DNA from: Actinomycetospora corticicola
GTDB lineage: Bacteria > Actinomycetota > Actinomycetes > Mycobacteriales > Pseudonocardiaceae
DNA length: 64,000 nt
Direction of reading: 5' to 3'
Assembly: GCF_013409505.1 (NCBI RefSeq)
Contig: NZ_JACCBN010000001.1
Coordinates: 868,001-932,000, forward strand
Part shown: positions 8,916-17,622 of the stretch, one piece after another
How the letters are laid out: each line of letters begins with the position of its first letter
Numbering within the stretch: the stretch's first letter is position 1
Notes under the pieces: model-generated
What the model saw: the letters and a program-made list of their open reading frames with translations, nothing else
What the model was told of the DNA's origin: nothing
Database searches by the model: none
Program-made: the position numbers and the translations under genes

Positions 8916-9947
8916 TCAGAGCCCGAGCTGCCACAGGGCCGACTCGGCTTGCGCCACGATCGCCTCCGGCCCGGTCACCTCGTCGGCGTCCGCGGCGTCG
9001 CCCATGTCGCCGGCCTGGTAGCGGGTCCACACGCCGGCGTGGATGCAGGCGGCGCGCCACCGGGCGAACGCGATGTAGAAGTCGATGTCCGGCAGCTTCG
9101 CGCCCGTGGCCTGCTCGTAGCGGGCGATCAGGTCCTCGCGGGTGGGGAAGCCGCCGAGCTGGGTCGGGTTCGGCAGGGCCGCCGGGACGGTGTCGCCCTC
9201 CTGGGACCACGACACGAGGATGTGCCCCAGGTCGCAGTAGGGGTCGCCGATCGTCGCGAGCTCCCAGTCGAAGACCGCCGCGGCGGACCCGTCGTCGAGA
9301 TAGGAGATGTTCCCGGAGCGGAAGTCGCCGTGGGCGATGCGGTTGGCCGGCGGCTCGGGGACGCGCTCGGACAGGGCCTGGTGGGCCCGGTCGATGGCGG
9401 TGAAGTCCTCGAGGGCCGAGGAGTGGGCCTGACGGTGCCACCGCTTGAGCTGGCGCTCGACGAAGTTGCCGGGCCGGGCGAGGTCGTCGAGCCCGACCTC
9501 CGCCGGCTCGACGGCGTGCAGCGCGGCCAGCACGTCCATCGTCGACTCGCCGATGCGGGTCTTGACCTCCGGCGAGGTCACCCACGCCGCGTCCTCGACG
9601 CTGTTCAGCACCCGTCCCGGCGCGAAGTCCATGACGTAGAAGTCGACGCCCGCGACGTCGCGGTCGTCGCAGAACGCGACCGGCGGGGGCACCGGCACGT
9701 CGGTGGGCGCGAGGGCGGACAGGAAGCGCCACTCGCGGCCCATGTCGTGGGCGGTCTCGAGGACGCCGCCCAGCGGCGGGCGGCGGAGCGCCCACGTGGT
9801 GCCGTCCTCGTCGGTCACCCGGTAGGTCAGGTTCGACCGCCCACCGGTGATCCGTTCGAACAGCAGATCCCCGGAGATGTCCGGGACGTGGGCACAGAAC
9901 CAGTGCACGGCCTCGTCGGGGACGCCGGAATCACCGGAGATGCTCAT
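8916..9947 (-). CDS. APH-fold phosphotransferase of the acyl-CoA-dehydrogenase-associated type
   Basis: The product is a 343-residue kinase-like protein of the aminoglycoside phosphotransferase fold. It has the catalytic loop IAHGDFRSGNISYL near residue 204, a metal-binding FDWELATIGDP near 226, and a nucleotide-loop region ITGGRSNLTYRV near 32. The subfamily usually sits beside acyl-CoA dehydrogenases (FadE36-like) and is thought to phosphorylate a hydroxyl group in acid or alcohol catabolism. It is not expected to give antibiotic resistance. The ATG overlaps the stop of the upstream reductase gene by one base (TGATG), so the pair is translationally coupled. Confidence 0.8.
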   Translation of the reverse strand: MSISGDSGVPDEAVHWFCAHVPDISGDLLFERITGGRSNLTYRVTDEDGTTWALRRPPLGGVLETAHDMGREWRFLSALAPTDVPVPPPVAFCDDRDVAGVDFYVMDFAPGRVLNSVEDAAWVTSPEVKTRIGESTMDVLAALHAVEPAEVGLDDLARPGNFVERQLKRWHRQAHSSALEDFTAIDRAHQALSERVPEPPANRIAHGDFRSGNISYLDDGSAAAVFDWELATIGDPYCDLGHILVSWSQEGDTVPAALPNPTQLGGFPTREDLIARYEQATGAKLPDIDFYIAFARWRAACIHAGVWTRYQAGDMGDAADADEVTGPEAIVAQAESALWQLGL

Positions 9948-10930
9948 CAGGGGGTCACCACGATCTTCCCGACCTGGGCGTTCGACTCCAGGTACGCGTG
10001 CGCCTCCACGATCGAGTCCAGCCCGGCGAACACCCGGTCGACCTGCGGCGCGAAGTCCCCGGAGCGCAGTCCCGCGCCCACGAACTCGCCCGCGCGGCGC
10101 AGTCGCTCCTCGTCGTGCGTCATCGCGAAGAGGGTATAGCTGCGCATCCAGAGATCCGGCAACGTCTCGGCGGGGAAGATCGTCGGCTGCCCCGAGAGCA
10201 GGCCGTGGATGGTCACGATGCCGCCGGTCGCGGTGGCGCGGCACAGGTCGGCGACGCCCGGACCGGCGACGGCGTCGAAGACGTGCTCCACGCCACGGCC
10301 GCCGGTGATCTCCAGGACCCGTTCGACCAGGTCCTCCTCGCCGGTCGCGACGACGTGCGCGGCCCCGGCGTCGAGCAGCTGCTGCGCCTTCGACGACGAG
10401 CGCGAGGTCGCGATCGGGACCGCCCCGACCCGCCGCGCGACCGCCATCGCCGCCAGCCCGACGCTCGACGTCGCCGCCGTGATGAGCACGTGGTCGCCGG
10501 CCTTCAGCCCACCGGTCTCGACGAGCCCGCCGTAGCCGACGAGGAACGGCATCCACACCGCGGCGCCGTCCACCCAGGACGTGCTCTCCGGCAGCGGCAC
10601 CACCGCCCGCGCGGGGACCAGCGCCCGCTCGGCGTAGACGGAGTAGTCGTTCATCGAGAACCCCGGCACGACGCTCACGCGGTCGCCCACGGCGAAGCGC
10701 CCTGGCGACCCGACCGCCGACACCGTCCCGCTGCACTCATACCCGAGTCCCGCGGGCAGCCGCGTCTGCTCGATGTAGGTGCCGCGTCGGAACATCGACT
10801 CCGCGCGGTTGAGGCCGATCGCCGCGACGTCGACGACGAGCTCGCCGGGCCCCGGCGTCGGGTCCTCGGACTCGACCACCTCCAGCACCGACGGGTCACC
10901 CAGCTCGGAGAACCGCACCGTCCTCGTCAT
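9947..10930 (-). CDS. Zinc-independent quinone oxidoreductase-like MDR protein
   Basis: This 327-residue medium-chain reductase has an N-terminal GroES-like domain (GLGYECSGTVSAVG near residue 60) and a Rossmann domain. The nucleotide loop is degenerate, ITAATSSVGLAAMAVARRVG near 150, where the GGVG of canonical members is replaced. The catalytic zinc ligands of alcohol dehydrogenases are missing, which fits NADPH:quinone oxidoreductase or enoyl reductase activity. It is the first gene of a coupled pair with the phosphotransferase and diverges from the P450 gene across an 88-bp spacer. Confidence 0.82.
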   Translation of the reverse strand: MTRTVRFSELGDPSVLEVVESEDPTPGPGELVVDVAAIGLNRAESMFRRGTYIEQTRLPAGLGYECSGTVSAVGSPGRFAVGDRVSVVPGFSMNDYSVYAERALVPARAVVPLPESTSWVDGAAVWMPFLVGYGGLVETGGLKAGDHVLITAATSSVGLAAMAVARRVGAVPIATSRSSSKAQQLLDAGAAHVVATGEEDLVERVLEITGGRGVEHVFDAVAGPGVADLCRATATGGIVTIHGLLSGQPTIFPAETLPDLWMRSYTLFAMTHDEERLRRAGEFVGAGLRSGDFAPQVDRVFAGLDSIVEAHAYLESNAQVGKIVVTP

Positions 10931-10994
10931 GATCGGTGATCGTGCCCGCCCGGCGGGCCGCGCGCACCCTCTTCCCGGGCGGGGGAGGCGGTCC

Positions 10995-11000
10995 TAGCGT
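10995..11000 (+). promoter_or_regulatory. Probable -10 box of the P450 gene
   Basis: TAGCGT inside GTCCTAGCGT lies 18 bases before the P450 ATG and would give a leader of about 12 nt that still holds AGGAGG (11008-11013). The same GTCCTAGCGT occurs before the DUF397 gene at 15442-15447. No clear -35 box is visible. Confidence 0.5.
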
Positions 11001-11018
11001 GGTCACCAGGAGGCAGCC

Positions 11019-12215
11019 ATGACCACCACCGAGATGGCGCCGGCCGACGCCGTCGCCCCCGACACCACGGACGAACCCGCACTCCTGGAGTGGCTCGCGG
11101 ACATGCGGCGCGAGCACCCCGTCTGGCGTGACCGCTACGGGATGTACCACGTGTTCCGCCAGGCCGACGTGCAGACGGTGCTGCGCGACCCGGCCCGCTT
11201 CTCCTCGGAGACCTCGCGGCTCGCCGCGGCGTCGGCGAAGGTCTCCCGCGGGATGCTCACCCAGATCGACCCACCGGAGCACCGCCGGCTGCGCCAGGTC
11301 GTCTCCACCGCCTTCACCCCGAAACGCGTCGCCGACCTCGAGCCCCGGATCCGCGAGATCACGCGCCGGCTGCTCGACGCCGTTCCCGACGACGGGGGCT
11401 TCGACCTCGTCGACGCGCTCGCCTTCCCGCTCCCCGTCACCGTGATCGCGGAGATGCTCGGCCTGCCCGCGTCGGACCACCCGCTCTTCCGGACGTGGGC
11501 GGACCGGCTGTTCTCGATGCAGGTGGACGACCCGTCGGACCCGGCCCTGGGGGAGCGGGTCGCGGCGGCGATGGCCGACATCGTCGCGTACCTCACCGCG
11601 CGGGTGCAGGAGCGGCGCACGGCACCGACCGAGGACCTGATCTCCGCGCTGGTCGCCGCCGGGCTCGACGACGAGGAGGCGGCCAACTTCTCGCTGCTGC
11701 TCCTGCTCGCCGGGCACATCACGACGACGGTGCTGCTCGGCAACGCCGTCCGGACCTTCGCCGAGCACCCCGGCGTCTGGGAGGGCCTGCGGGCCGACCC
11801 GGCGACGATCCCGGCCGCGATCGAGGAGGTGCTGCGGCTGCGGAGCCCGTTCACGATGGCCGGCCGGGTCACCACCGAGCCGGTGGAGATCGCGGGGACC
11901 ACGATCCCGGCCGACCGCTTCGTCCTGGTGTGGATGCTGTCGGCGAACCACGACGAGCGGGCCTTCGACGACCCGGAGGCGTTCGTCCTGGACCGGGGGA
12001 TCGGCGGCGGCGCCCAGACCGCGTTCGGTCACGGGGTGCACTTCTGTCTCGGGGCTCCGTTGGCCCGGCTGGAGGCCCGCGTCGCCCTGGAGGAGCTCAC
12101 GGCCCGTTACCACGCGCTGTCGCCGACCAGTGGCTCGATGGAGGTGCTCCGGCCCTACCCGCGTGGGGTGCTCGGGGTGCGGCGGCTGCCGGTGAAAGGT
12201 GTCCGGAGCTACTGA
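11019..12215 (+). CDS. Cytochrome P450
   Basis: The product is a soluble bacterial P450 of 398 residues. The heme-ligand loop is FGHGVHFCLGAPLAR near residue 340, the ExxR motif lies in EEVLRLRSP near 270, and the I-helix segment is LLAGHITTTVLLGN near 228. The I-helix has His-Ile where most P450s have a Glu/Asp before the Thr, so the acid-alcohol pair is altered. AGGAGG lies well placed before the ATG. It needs ferredoxin and reductase partners, none of which is adjacent. The substrate is unknown. Confidence 0.92.
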   Translation: MTTTEMAPADAVAPDTTDEPALLEWLADMRREHPVWRDRYGMYHVFRQADVQTVLRDPARFSSETSRLAAASAKVSRGMLTQIDPPEHRRLRQVVSTAFTPKRVADLEPRIREITRRLLDAVPDDGGFDLVDALAFPLPVTVIAEMLGLPASDHPLFRTWADRLFSMQVDDPSDPALGERVAAAMADIVAYLTARVQERRTAPTEDLISALVAAGLDDEEAANFSLLLLLAGHITTTVLLGNAVRTFAEHPGVWEGLRADPATIPAAIEEVLRLRSPFTMAGRVTTEPVEIAGTTIPADRFVLVWMLSANHDERAFDDPEAFVLDRGIGGGAQTAFGHGVHFCLGAPLARLEARVALEELTARYHALSPTSGSMEVLRPYPRGVLGVRRLPVKGVRSY

Positions 12216-12263
12216 AGGTGACCGGTTGCGGGTCGGTTTTCACGGTGCGTCACACTGGCGCGC

Positions 12264-12824
12264 GTGACGACCGGGACGGCACCGCGCGTGCTCCTCGCGA
12301 TGGCGTGTCTCGCGGCGCTGTTCGGCGGGGTCGGGGTGCTGTCCGGGGCGGTCCCGGTGTCACCCGCCGTCACGGCCGCCCCGGCCCCGCCGACCGTCTC
12401 GCCCGCCGCTGCCCCGGAACTGCTCGCGACCGACCCGGCCGGTGAACCCGCGACGGTGCTGGCCGTGGCCGACCCCGTGACCATGGACGTCCGCCTCGAG
12501 GGCGGCCGGACCCTGCGGGTGCGCGCGCTCGGCGTGCAGCCCCCGGAGCGGTGCTACGCCGACCAGGCGCTCCTGTTCGCCCGCAAGACCCTCGCCGGCA
12601 AGGCCGTGACGCTCACCGGCGACGGGCGCTCCGACCGGTTCTCGCGCGCCCTGGTCTGGGTGTCGCTCCCGCAGGACGACTACGCCGTGCTCGCGGCCGA
12701 GGCCGGCACCGTCCGGGCCTACGCCGCCGACGCCCCGCCGCAGCGGATGCCCGCCGTCCGGGCCGCCGAGGACCGGGCCGAACAGGCGAAGCGCGGGCTG
12801 TGGCTGGCGCCGTGTGAGCAGTAG
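12264..12824 (+). CDS. Secreted SNase-like (thermonuclease-fold) protein
   Basis: The product has 186 residues with an N-terminal hydrophobic segment (APRVLLAMACLAALFGG), consistent with export, and a Pro/Ala linker. The SNase-like OB-fold domain follows: VTMDVRLEGGRTLRVRALGVQPPE near residue 75, CYADQALLFARKTLAGKAVTL near 97, and SRALVWVSL near 130. The arrangement matches Staphylococcal-nuclease-like domains, but conservation of the catalytic residues is uncertain. The GTG start is preceded by CACACT with a 7-nt gap, as at the alcohol dehydrogenase gene at 22737, so it may be leaderless. The stop codon lies in the hairpin at 12814-12853. Confidence 0.65.
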   Translation: MTTGTAPRVLLAMACLAALFGGVGVLSGAVPVSPAVTAAPAPPTVSPAAAPELLATDPAGEPATVLAVADPVTMDVRLEGGRTLRVRALGVQPPERCYADQALLFARKTLAGKAVTLTGDGRSDRFSRALVWVSLPQDDYAVLAAEAGTVRAYAADAPPQRMPAVRAAEDRAEQAKRGLWLAPCEQ

Positions 12825-12853
12825 AGGTCGTCATCGCGACCTCCAGTGCTCAC
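12814..12853. repeat. 40-nt hairpin spanning a stop codon
   Basis: The 17-nt arms start GTGAGCA and end TGCTCAC, with two mismatches and a 6-nt centre. It contains the stop codon of the SNase-like gene and ends directly at the TACCGT -10 box of the next gene, so it could separate two tandem transcription units. It shares its ends with the palindromes at 4808 and 22268. Confidence 0.6.
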
Positions 12854-12854
12854 C

Positions 12855-12860
12855 TACCGT
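12855..12860 (+). promoter_or_regulatory. -10 box for a leaderless transcript
   Basis: TACCGT lies 6 nt before the ATG at 12867, the spacing expected if transcription starts at the A of the start codon. No Shine-Dalgarno sequence is present. Confidence 0.55.
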
Positions 12861-12866
12861 AGGTCC

Positions 12867-13727
12867 ATGCTGCTCGCCGGGGTGCTCGTGGCCGTGGCAG
12901 CGGCCGCGGGAAACGCCGTCGGTTCCGCGCTGCAGCGGTCGGCCTCCCGGCACCACGACCACGCGTCCCGGTGGTGGGAGGGCCTGCTCGCGCTCCTGCG
13001 GCGCCCGGCGTGGCTCGGGGGCATCGGGGCGCACGTCGTGGGGTTCGCCCTGCAGGCCGTCGCCCTGGCCCTGGCGCCGATCACCGTCGTGCAGCCCGTG
13101 CTCGTGGTCGAGCTGCCGTTCACGCTGCTGCTGGGGGCGCTGGCGCTCGGGACCCCGCTGGGCCGGCGGGCGTGGCTGTCGGTCGGGGTGATGGCCGGGG
13201 GTGTGGCGCTGTTCCTGGCGAGTCTCGAGACCGACGAGGGCGGGCCGCAGACCGCCACGACCGGCGGCTGGCTCGTCGGCACGGCCGTGGTGGTCGTCGT
13301 GCTCGGAATCCTGACGGTGCTCGGCCGCGCGGGCCGGGGCCGACGCCGGGCCCTCTGGTTCGGGATCGCCGCCGGGGTGATGTACGGGTTCAACGCGGCT
13401 CTGCTCGCCGGGCTCGGTCCGGCCTACGCGCAGGGGCTGGGCGGCGTGCTCACCGCCTGGCAGACCTACGGCGTGCTCGTCGGCGGCACCGTCTCCTTCC
13501 TCTACCTGCAGCAGGCACTGCAGGCCGGTGACCTCATCTGGGCACAACCCGGGATCACGCTCGCCAACCCGGTCGTCGCCGTCACCTGGGGCCTCACGGT
13601 CTTCGGGGAACGGGTGGCCCTCGATCTCCGGCTGATCGGCCTCGTGGGAGGGGTCCTCGCGATCGCGGCGGGCACGGTGGGCCTGAGCCTGGTGCGGAAC
13701 CAGATCGCGGGCCGCGCGCGGGCCTGA
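12867..13727 (+). CDS. DMT/NIPA-type multi-helix transporter
   Basis: The product is an integral membrane protein of 286 residues with about nine hydrophobic helices in the arrangement of drug/metabolite (EamA/NIPA-like) transporters. The N-terminal LLAGVLVAVAAAAGNAVGSA and VVQPVLVVELPFTLLLGAL near residue 75 are typical, as is the repeat-half segment LANPVVAVTWGLTVFGE near 230. The ATG at 12867 fits both the first helix and a -10 box 6 nt upstream. The transported solute is unknown; NIPA-like members have been linked to divalent cations. It stands between an SNase-like and an esterase gene with no clear functional link. Confidence 0.72.
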   Translation: MLLAGVLVAVAAAAGNAVGSALQRSASRHHDHASRWWEGLLALLRRPAWLGGIGAHVVGFALQAVALALAPITVVQPVLVVELPFTLLLGALALGTPLGRRAWLSVGVMAGGVALFLASLETDEGGPQTATTGGWLVGTAVVVVVLGILTVLGRAGRGRRRALWFGIAAGVMYGFNAALLAGLGPAYAQGLGGVLTAWQTYGVLVGGTVSFLYLQQALQAGDLIWAQPGITLANPVVAVTWGLTVFGERVALDLRLIGLVGGVLAIAAGTVGLSLVRNQIAGRARA

Positions 13728-13790
13728 CTCACAGCCCGCGCACAGCCGGCACAGGACGCGATCACGCGCTCGGGCCGCACGCTCGGCCTC

Positions 13791-15221
13791 GTGGGATACC
13801 AGCGTGGCCTGTCCCTGCTCGACGGCTGGCTGCCGTGGACCGTCCAGGCCCTCGTCGCGATCGCGTTCCTCGTCGTCCTGGTCCCGTTGCTCTGGTCCCG
13901 ACGACGGGTGCGGGGCCGGTGGCTGCGGCTCGGGGCGGTCGTGGTGCTCGGCGTCGCGGGTGCGTTCGCCGCCCTCGGGGTGTTCTCCGGCAGCGGCCTG
14001 GCGTCCGACCCGGCCCCGGTGCTGCTGTGGGTGTGGGTCGGGATCACGGTCGGGGCCGTGGTCGCGGTCGTCGTCGCCTGGGGTCCGGCGCCGTGGTGGC
14101 GGCGCGGGCTGTCCGTGCTGGTGGTCCCGCTGTCGGTGGTCTGCGTGGCCGTCGTGGCGAACCAGTGGGTCGGCTACGTGACCACCGTGCAGGAGGGGTG
14201 GTCGGAGCTCGACGCCGGACCGCTGCCCGACCAGGTGGACGCCGCGGCCCTGCCGTCGATGATCGGGCACCCGCGGAGCACCGGTGCCGTGGTGCAGGTG
14301 TCGATCCCCGCGGACGCGAGCGGCTTCGCCCACCGCGACGAGGACGTCTGGCTGCCGCCCGCGTGGTTCGCGGCGGGCCCCCGGCCGGTGCTCCCGGCGA
14401 TCATGATGATCGGCGGCGAGTTCAACACCCCGGGCGACTGGATCCGGGTCGGGAACGCCGTGGGTACCGCGGACGCCTACGCGGCCGCCCACGGCGGGAC
14501 GGCGCCCGTGCTGGTGTTCGCCGACGCGGGCGGCACGTTCAACAACGACACCGAGTGCGTCGACGGGCCGCGCGGCAATGCCGCCGCGCACCTGACGCGC
14601 GACGTCGTCCCGTACGTCGAGCACTCCTTCGGCGTCTCGTCCGACCCGCGCGCGTGGGGCGTGGTCGGCTGGTCGATGGGCGGGACCTGCGCGGTCGACC
14701 TCGCCGTGATGCACCCGGAGCTGTTCGACTCCTTCGACGACATCGCGGGCGACGCCGGGCCCGAGGTCGGCACGAAGCAGCAGACGATCGACCGGCTCTA
14801 CGGCGGGGACGCCGCGGCCTGGGCCGCGAACGACCCGGCGACCGTGCTCGCCGGCCACGCCCCCTACGCCGACACGGCGGGCCGGTTCGACGACAGCTCC
14901 GACACCGGCGGTGGCTTCGGCGGCCGACCGGGCGGGGCCCGGCCCGGGGGACGTCCGCCCGGGTCGTTCCACCCTCCGGGCGGCTACGGGAACGGCGCGA
15001 ACTCGGGCATCGGTGGCCGGGGCGGCGGGGGAGCGAACGGCCAGGAACTGCCCGCGGCGCGACAGTTGTGCGCGCAGGCCCGGACCCGCGCGATCGCCTG
15101 CACGGTGGTGACACAGCCCGGACGGCACTCGTGGCAGTTCGCGACGACCGCGTTCCAGCTCGTCCTGCCGTGGATGGCGGACCGCGTCGAGCACCCGGGA
15201 GTGGCGGCCTCGGCGGCCTGA
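13791..15221 (+). CDS. Membrane-anchored esterase of the antigen-85/esterase-D fold
   Basis: The product has 476 residues. About four N-terminal transmembrane helices (residues 10-130) precede an extracytoplasmic alpha/beta-hydrolase domain. The nucleophile elbow is GWSMGG near residue 291; IMMIGGEFNTPGDW near 204 and the C-terminal HSWQFATTAFQLVLPW (His near 446) complete the expected framework. Proteins of this build occur widely in mycolata and relatives and resemble mycolyltransferases and esterase D. A Gly/Pro-rich insertion (residues about 380-420) interrupts the domain before the catalytic His. With the arabinosyltransferase gene it points to an arabinogalactan-type envelope; the acyl substrate is not known. 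Confidence 0.75.
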   Translation: MGYQRGLSLLDGWLPWTVQALVAIAFLVVLVPLLWSRRRVRGRWLRLGAVVVLGVAGAFAALGVFSGSGLASDPAPVLLWVWVGITVGAVVAVVVAWGPAPWWRRGLSVLVVPLSVVCVAVVANQWVGYVTTVQEGWSELDAGPLPDQVDAAALPSMIGHPRSTGAVVQVSIPADASGFAHRDEDVWLPPAWFAAGPRPVLPAIMMIGGEFNTPGDWIRVGNAVGTADAYAAAHGGTAPVLVFADAGGTFNNDTECVDGPRGNAAAHLTRDVVPYVEHSFGVSSDPRAWGVVGWSMGGTCAVDLAVMHPELFDSFDDIAGDAGPEVGTKQQTIDRLYGGDAAAWAANDPATVLAGHAPYADTAGRFDDSSDTGGGFGGRPGGARPGGRPPGSFHPPGGYGNGANSGIGGRGGGGANGQELPAARQLCAQARTRAIACTVVTQPGRHSWQFATTAFQLVLPWMADRVEHPGVAASAA

Positions 15222-15245
15222 CCCGTCGTCGTGACACGTCCCCTC

Positions 15246-15272
15246 GTGACAGCAATGCGTCGTTGCCGTCAC
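15246..15272. repeat. Short copy of the GCGTCGTTGC repeat family
   Basis: GTGACAGCAA and TTGCCGTCAC form a 10-bp inverted repeat (one mismatch) around TGCGTCG. The flanking CACTGGACGCC and CACATCGTCG reappear beside the copy at 63382. It follows the esterase gene and may terminate it. Confidence 0.55.
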
Positions 15273-15476
15273 TGGACGCCAGTTTTTCCACATCGTCGAG
15301 CGGCCGGGCCGGCGGTCGCGAGGTGCACAACAGGCAGGTCGGAGGCCGGCCGAAGATGCCTCACGTAGACCTCGCGGAGAAGGACGGCCCGCCGTCCGTC
15401 AACGGCGCGTGAACGACGGCGGTCCCGGGCGTCGACCGTCCTAGCGTCGTCGGGGCAGGGCACCGACGAGGCAGAG

Positions 15477-15677
15477 GTGGATGACGTGGACACGACCTGG
15501 CGGTCCAGCACGTTCGCGACCGGCGCGGACCGCGTCGAGTGGCGCGTCGAGGCGGGCCGGGTGGAGCTGCGGCACGGCGGCCACGCCGAGCAGGGGACGC
15601 TCGTGCTCTCCCGCGCGGAGTGGCAGGCGTTCCTGGCGGCGGCGCGGTCGGGCCAGGCGGGCGCGATCGCGTACTGA
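15477..15677 (+). CDS. DUF397-like small protein
   Basis: The 66-residue product has the layout of DUF397 proteins: an N-terminal WRSSTFATGADRVEWRV, a central arginine/glycine segment, and the C-terminal LSRAEWQAFLAAARSGQ. DUF397 genes in actinobacteria usually accompany an XRE-type regulator; none is adjacent here. Its downstream neighbour is a convergent LuxR gene. Two starts are possible, GTG at 15477 (GAGG 5 nt upstream) and GTG at 15486. A TAGCGT -10 box lies at 15442-15447. Confidence 0.65.
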   Translation: MDDVDTTWRSSTFATGADRVEWRVEAGRVELRHGGHAEQGTLVLSRAEWQAFLAAARSGQAGAIAY

Positions 15678-15687
15678 TTCGCGGCGC

Positions 15688-16728
15688 TCACAGCACCAGG
15701 CGGGCGGTCATCTCCCGGCGGCTCGAGACCCCGAGCTTGGCGAAGACGACCTTGAGGTGGTCCTGCACGGTGTGCGGGGAGAGGTGCAGGGTCGCGGCGA
15801 TCGTCCGGGTGTCCGCGCCCTGCAGCACCAGCAGCGCGACCTCCTCCTCCCGCGCGGTCAGCCCGTGGGCGGCGAGCGCGAGGCGGCCCAGCTCGGCGCG
15901 GGAGGTGGGCTCGACGGTGACGACGACGTGCCCGTCTCCGCCCGGCCCCGACAGCGGCGCGCTGCGCAGGCTCAACCAGCGGCCCGCGGCGCCGAGAGCC
16001 CGCGACTGCCCGGGCGCGCCCTGGTGACGGGTGCTCGCCACGACCGCGAGCAGGTTCGCCGGCAGGGCCCCGTGGTCGCGGCCGCCGAGCTCGTCGATCA
16101 CGGCCTCGGCGGCCGGGGTGAGGTGGGCGACCCGGTCGGTCGGGTCGACGACGAGGACGGCGGGCCCGGGGTCGTCGGCGGCGTGCACGACCTCGCGGTC
16201 GGTGCGGAAGAGACACCGCTGGACGGCCTCGGCGACCACGGTGGCGACCGACCCGAGCTGGTCGCCCTCGGTGGCGGTGAAGGGCGGGTCGCCCGGGCCG
16301 CGATACAGGGCGAGGGCCGCCCAGGTGGCTCCGCGGTCGACGAACGCGACCCGCAGCTCGTCGGTGAACCCGAACCGTGGGGCCATGAACTCGCGGTGGC
16401 GCCGGCAGCGCTCCGGATGCCCGTCGGTGTCGACCGAGAGCACCCCGACCGGGGGTCGGCGGGCCGCGATCTCGGTGAAGGCGTTGAGGTCGGGCTCCCC
16501 GTACTCGGTGGCGGCGAACTCCTCGTCGCCGACCCCGAGGTCGCGGGTCTTCGAGGCCCAGGTGATGAGGCCGGTGGACGGGTCCGTCGTCGCGAAGCAC
16601 GCGAAGTCGTACGGCACGTGCCGCGCCACCGCGGCGTACACCGTGCGGGCCAGCGTCTCGCGGTCCGCGGCCACCGCCGGCATCCGGCGCATGCGTTCGA
16701 GCAGTCCACCCCTGGTCACGGCACCCAT
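15688..16728 (-). CDS. LuxR-family regulator with GAF-like sensor region
   Basis: The product is a 346-residue transcription factor. Residues 280-346 form a LuxR helix-turn-helix (LTAREEEVALLVLQGADTRT, then LHLSPHTVQDHLKVVFAKLGV). The N-terminal part (YDFACFATTDPSTGLITW near residue 38, then GVLSVDTDG and LGSVATVVAEAVQR) looks like a GAF domain, and a PAS-like segment (VLVVDPTDRVAHLTPAAEAVI) follows near 205. No receiver domain is present, so it probably senses a ligand directly. It diverges from the hemerythrin gene across 79 bp and may control it. The ATG at 16728 is taken as start; GTG at 16719 is an alternative. Confidence 0.78.
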   Translation of the reverse strand: MGAVTRGGLLERMRRMPAVAADRETLARTVYAAVARHVPYDFACFATTDPSTGLITWASKTRDLGVGDEEFAATEYGEPDLNAFTEIAARRPPVGVLSVDTDGHPERCRRHREFMAPRFGFTDELRVAFVDRGATWAALALYRGPGDPPFTATEGDQLGSVATVVAEAVQRCLFRTDREVVHAADDPGPAVLVVDPTDRVAHLTPAAEAVIDELGGRDHGALPANLLAVVASTRHQGAPGQSRALGAAGRWLSLRSAPLSGPGGDGHVVVTVEPTSRAELGRLALAAHGLTAREEEVALLVLQGADTRTIAATLHLSPHTVQDHLKVVFAKLGVSSRREMTARLVL

Positions 16729-16807
16729 GCTGCGCCGGGGAGCCGCCGAGCAGTACCCCAGGTTGTTGGGATGGGTTCGGCCGGTCGGGCGCCGCAGGCT
16801 CGGTGCC

Positions 16808-17596
16808 ATGAACAGCACCGTGAACCTCACCTCGAACGCCGCCCCGTCCACCACCCACCAGCACGGCCGCAGCTGCTGGTGGGACCACACCCAGGCCCGG
16901 TGGGAGTGCCGCGCCGCAGCGCCCGCCCCGGAGCCGGAGCGTCCGCCGGTGGACGTCCGCGACATGATCGTGGTGCACACCGCCCTCCTGCGGGAGTTCC
17001 GCCTCGCGCCGGCGGCGGTGGCCCGGGTGGCCGACGGCGCCCGCCGTCGGGCCCGCACCGTCGGGAAGCACCTGGACCTGCTCGGCGACCTGCTGCACCA
17101 CCACCACGAGGGTGAGGACGAGCTCCTCTGGCCGGTCCTCCGGGAGCGGGTCCCCGCCCGGGCCCTCCCGCGCCTGGCCGCGGCGGAGGCCCAGCACGAG
17201 GGCATCGACGTCGCGCTCGCCGCGGTCCGCACCGCCCGCCGCGCGTGGGGGGAACGGGTCGACGCGGAGTCCCGCGCGGCCCTCGTCGAGGCCCTCGGTG
17301 CGCTGCACATCCTGCTCGCGGAGCACCTCGACCTCGAGGAGCGCACCCTGCTGCCCCTCGCCTCCGCGCACCTCACCGAGGCCGAGTGGGCGGCGGTGGG
17401 AGAGCACGGCGCCGCGTCGACGCCGAAGAGCGCCCTGCCGCTGGTGTTCGGGATGTTCGCCTACGAGGGCGACCCCGAGGTCCTCACCTCGATGCTCGCG
17501 TCCGCGCCCGCGGTGCCCCGCACGGTCGTCCCGCTGATCGCGCCCCGGCTCTACGCCCGCCACGCCGCCCGCGTGCACGGCTCCGCCCGTCCCTGA
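16808..17596 (+). CDS. Hemerythrin HHE domain protein
   Basis: The product has 262 residues with a hemerythrin-like four-helix domain in residues 50-190. Candidate iron ligands are in VVHTALLREFR near 57, HHHHEGEDELLWPVL near 97, AQHEGIDVAL near 132 and ILLAEHLDLEERTLLP near 170. Such proteins bind a diiron centre and sense or buffer oxygen, nitric oxide or peroxide. An N-terminal stretch of about 45 residues with CWW and two further Trp is specific to this protein, and the C-terminal 70 residues lie outside the domain. It diverges from a LuxR/GAF regulator and is followed 26 bases later by a SnoaL-like gene. Confidence 0.78.
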   Translation: MNSTVNLTSNAAPSTTHQHGRSCWWDHTQARWECRAAAPAPEPERPPVDVRDMIVVHTALLREFRLAPAAVARVADGARRRARTVGKHLDLLGDLLHHHHEGEDELLWPVLRERVPARALPRLAAAEAQHEGIDVALAAVRTARRAWGERVDAESRAALVEALGALHILLAEHLDLEERTLLPLASAHLTEAEWAAVGEHGAASTPKSALPLVFGMFAYEGDPEVLTSMLASAPAVPRTVVPLIAPRLYARHAARVHGSARP

Positions 17597-17622
17597 CCCG
17601 CCCCAACCCTGAGGAGCACACC

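Noticed and set aside
8916-9947. Aminoglycoside resistance gene
   Set aside because: The APH fold is present, but the subfamily signature and coupling with a quinone reductase fit the acyl-CoA-dehydrogenase-associated metabolic kinases, not resistance enzymes.
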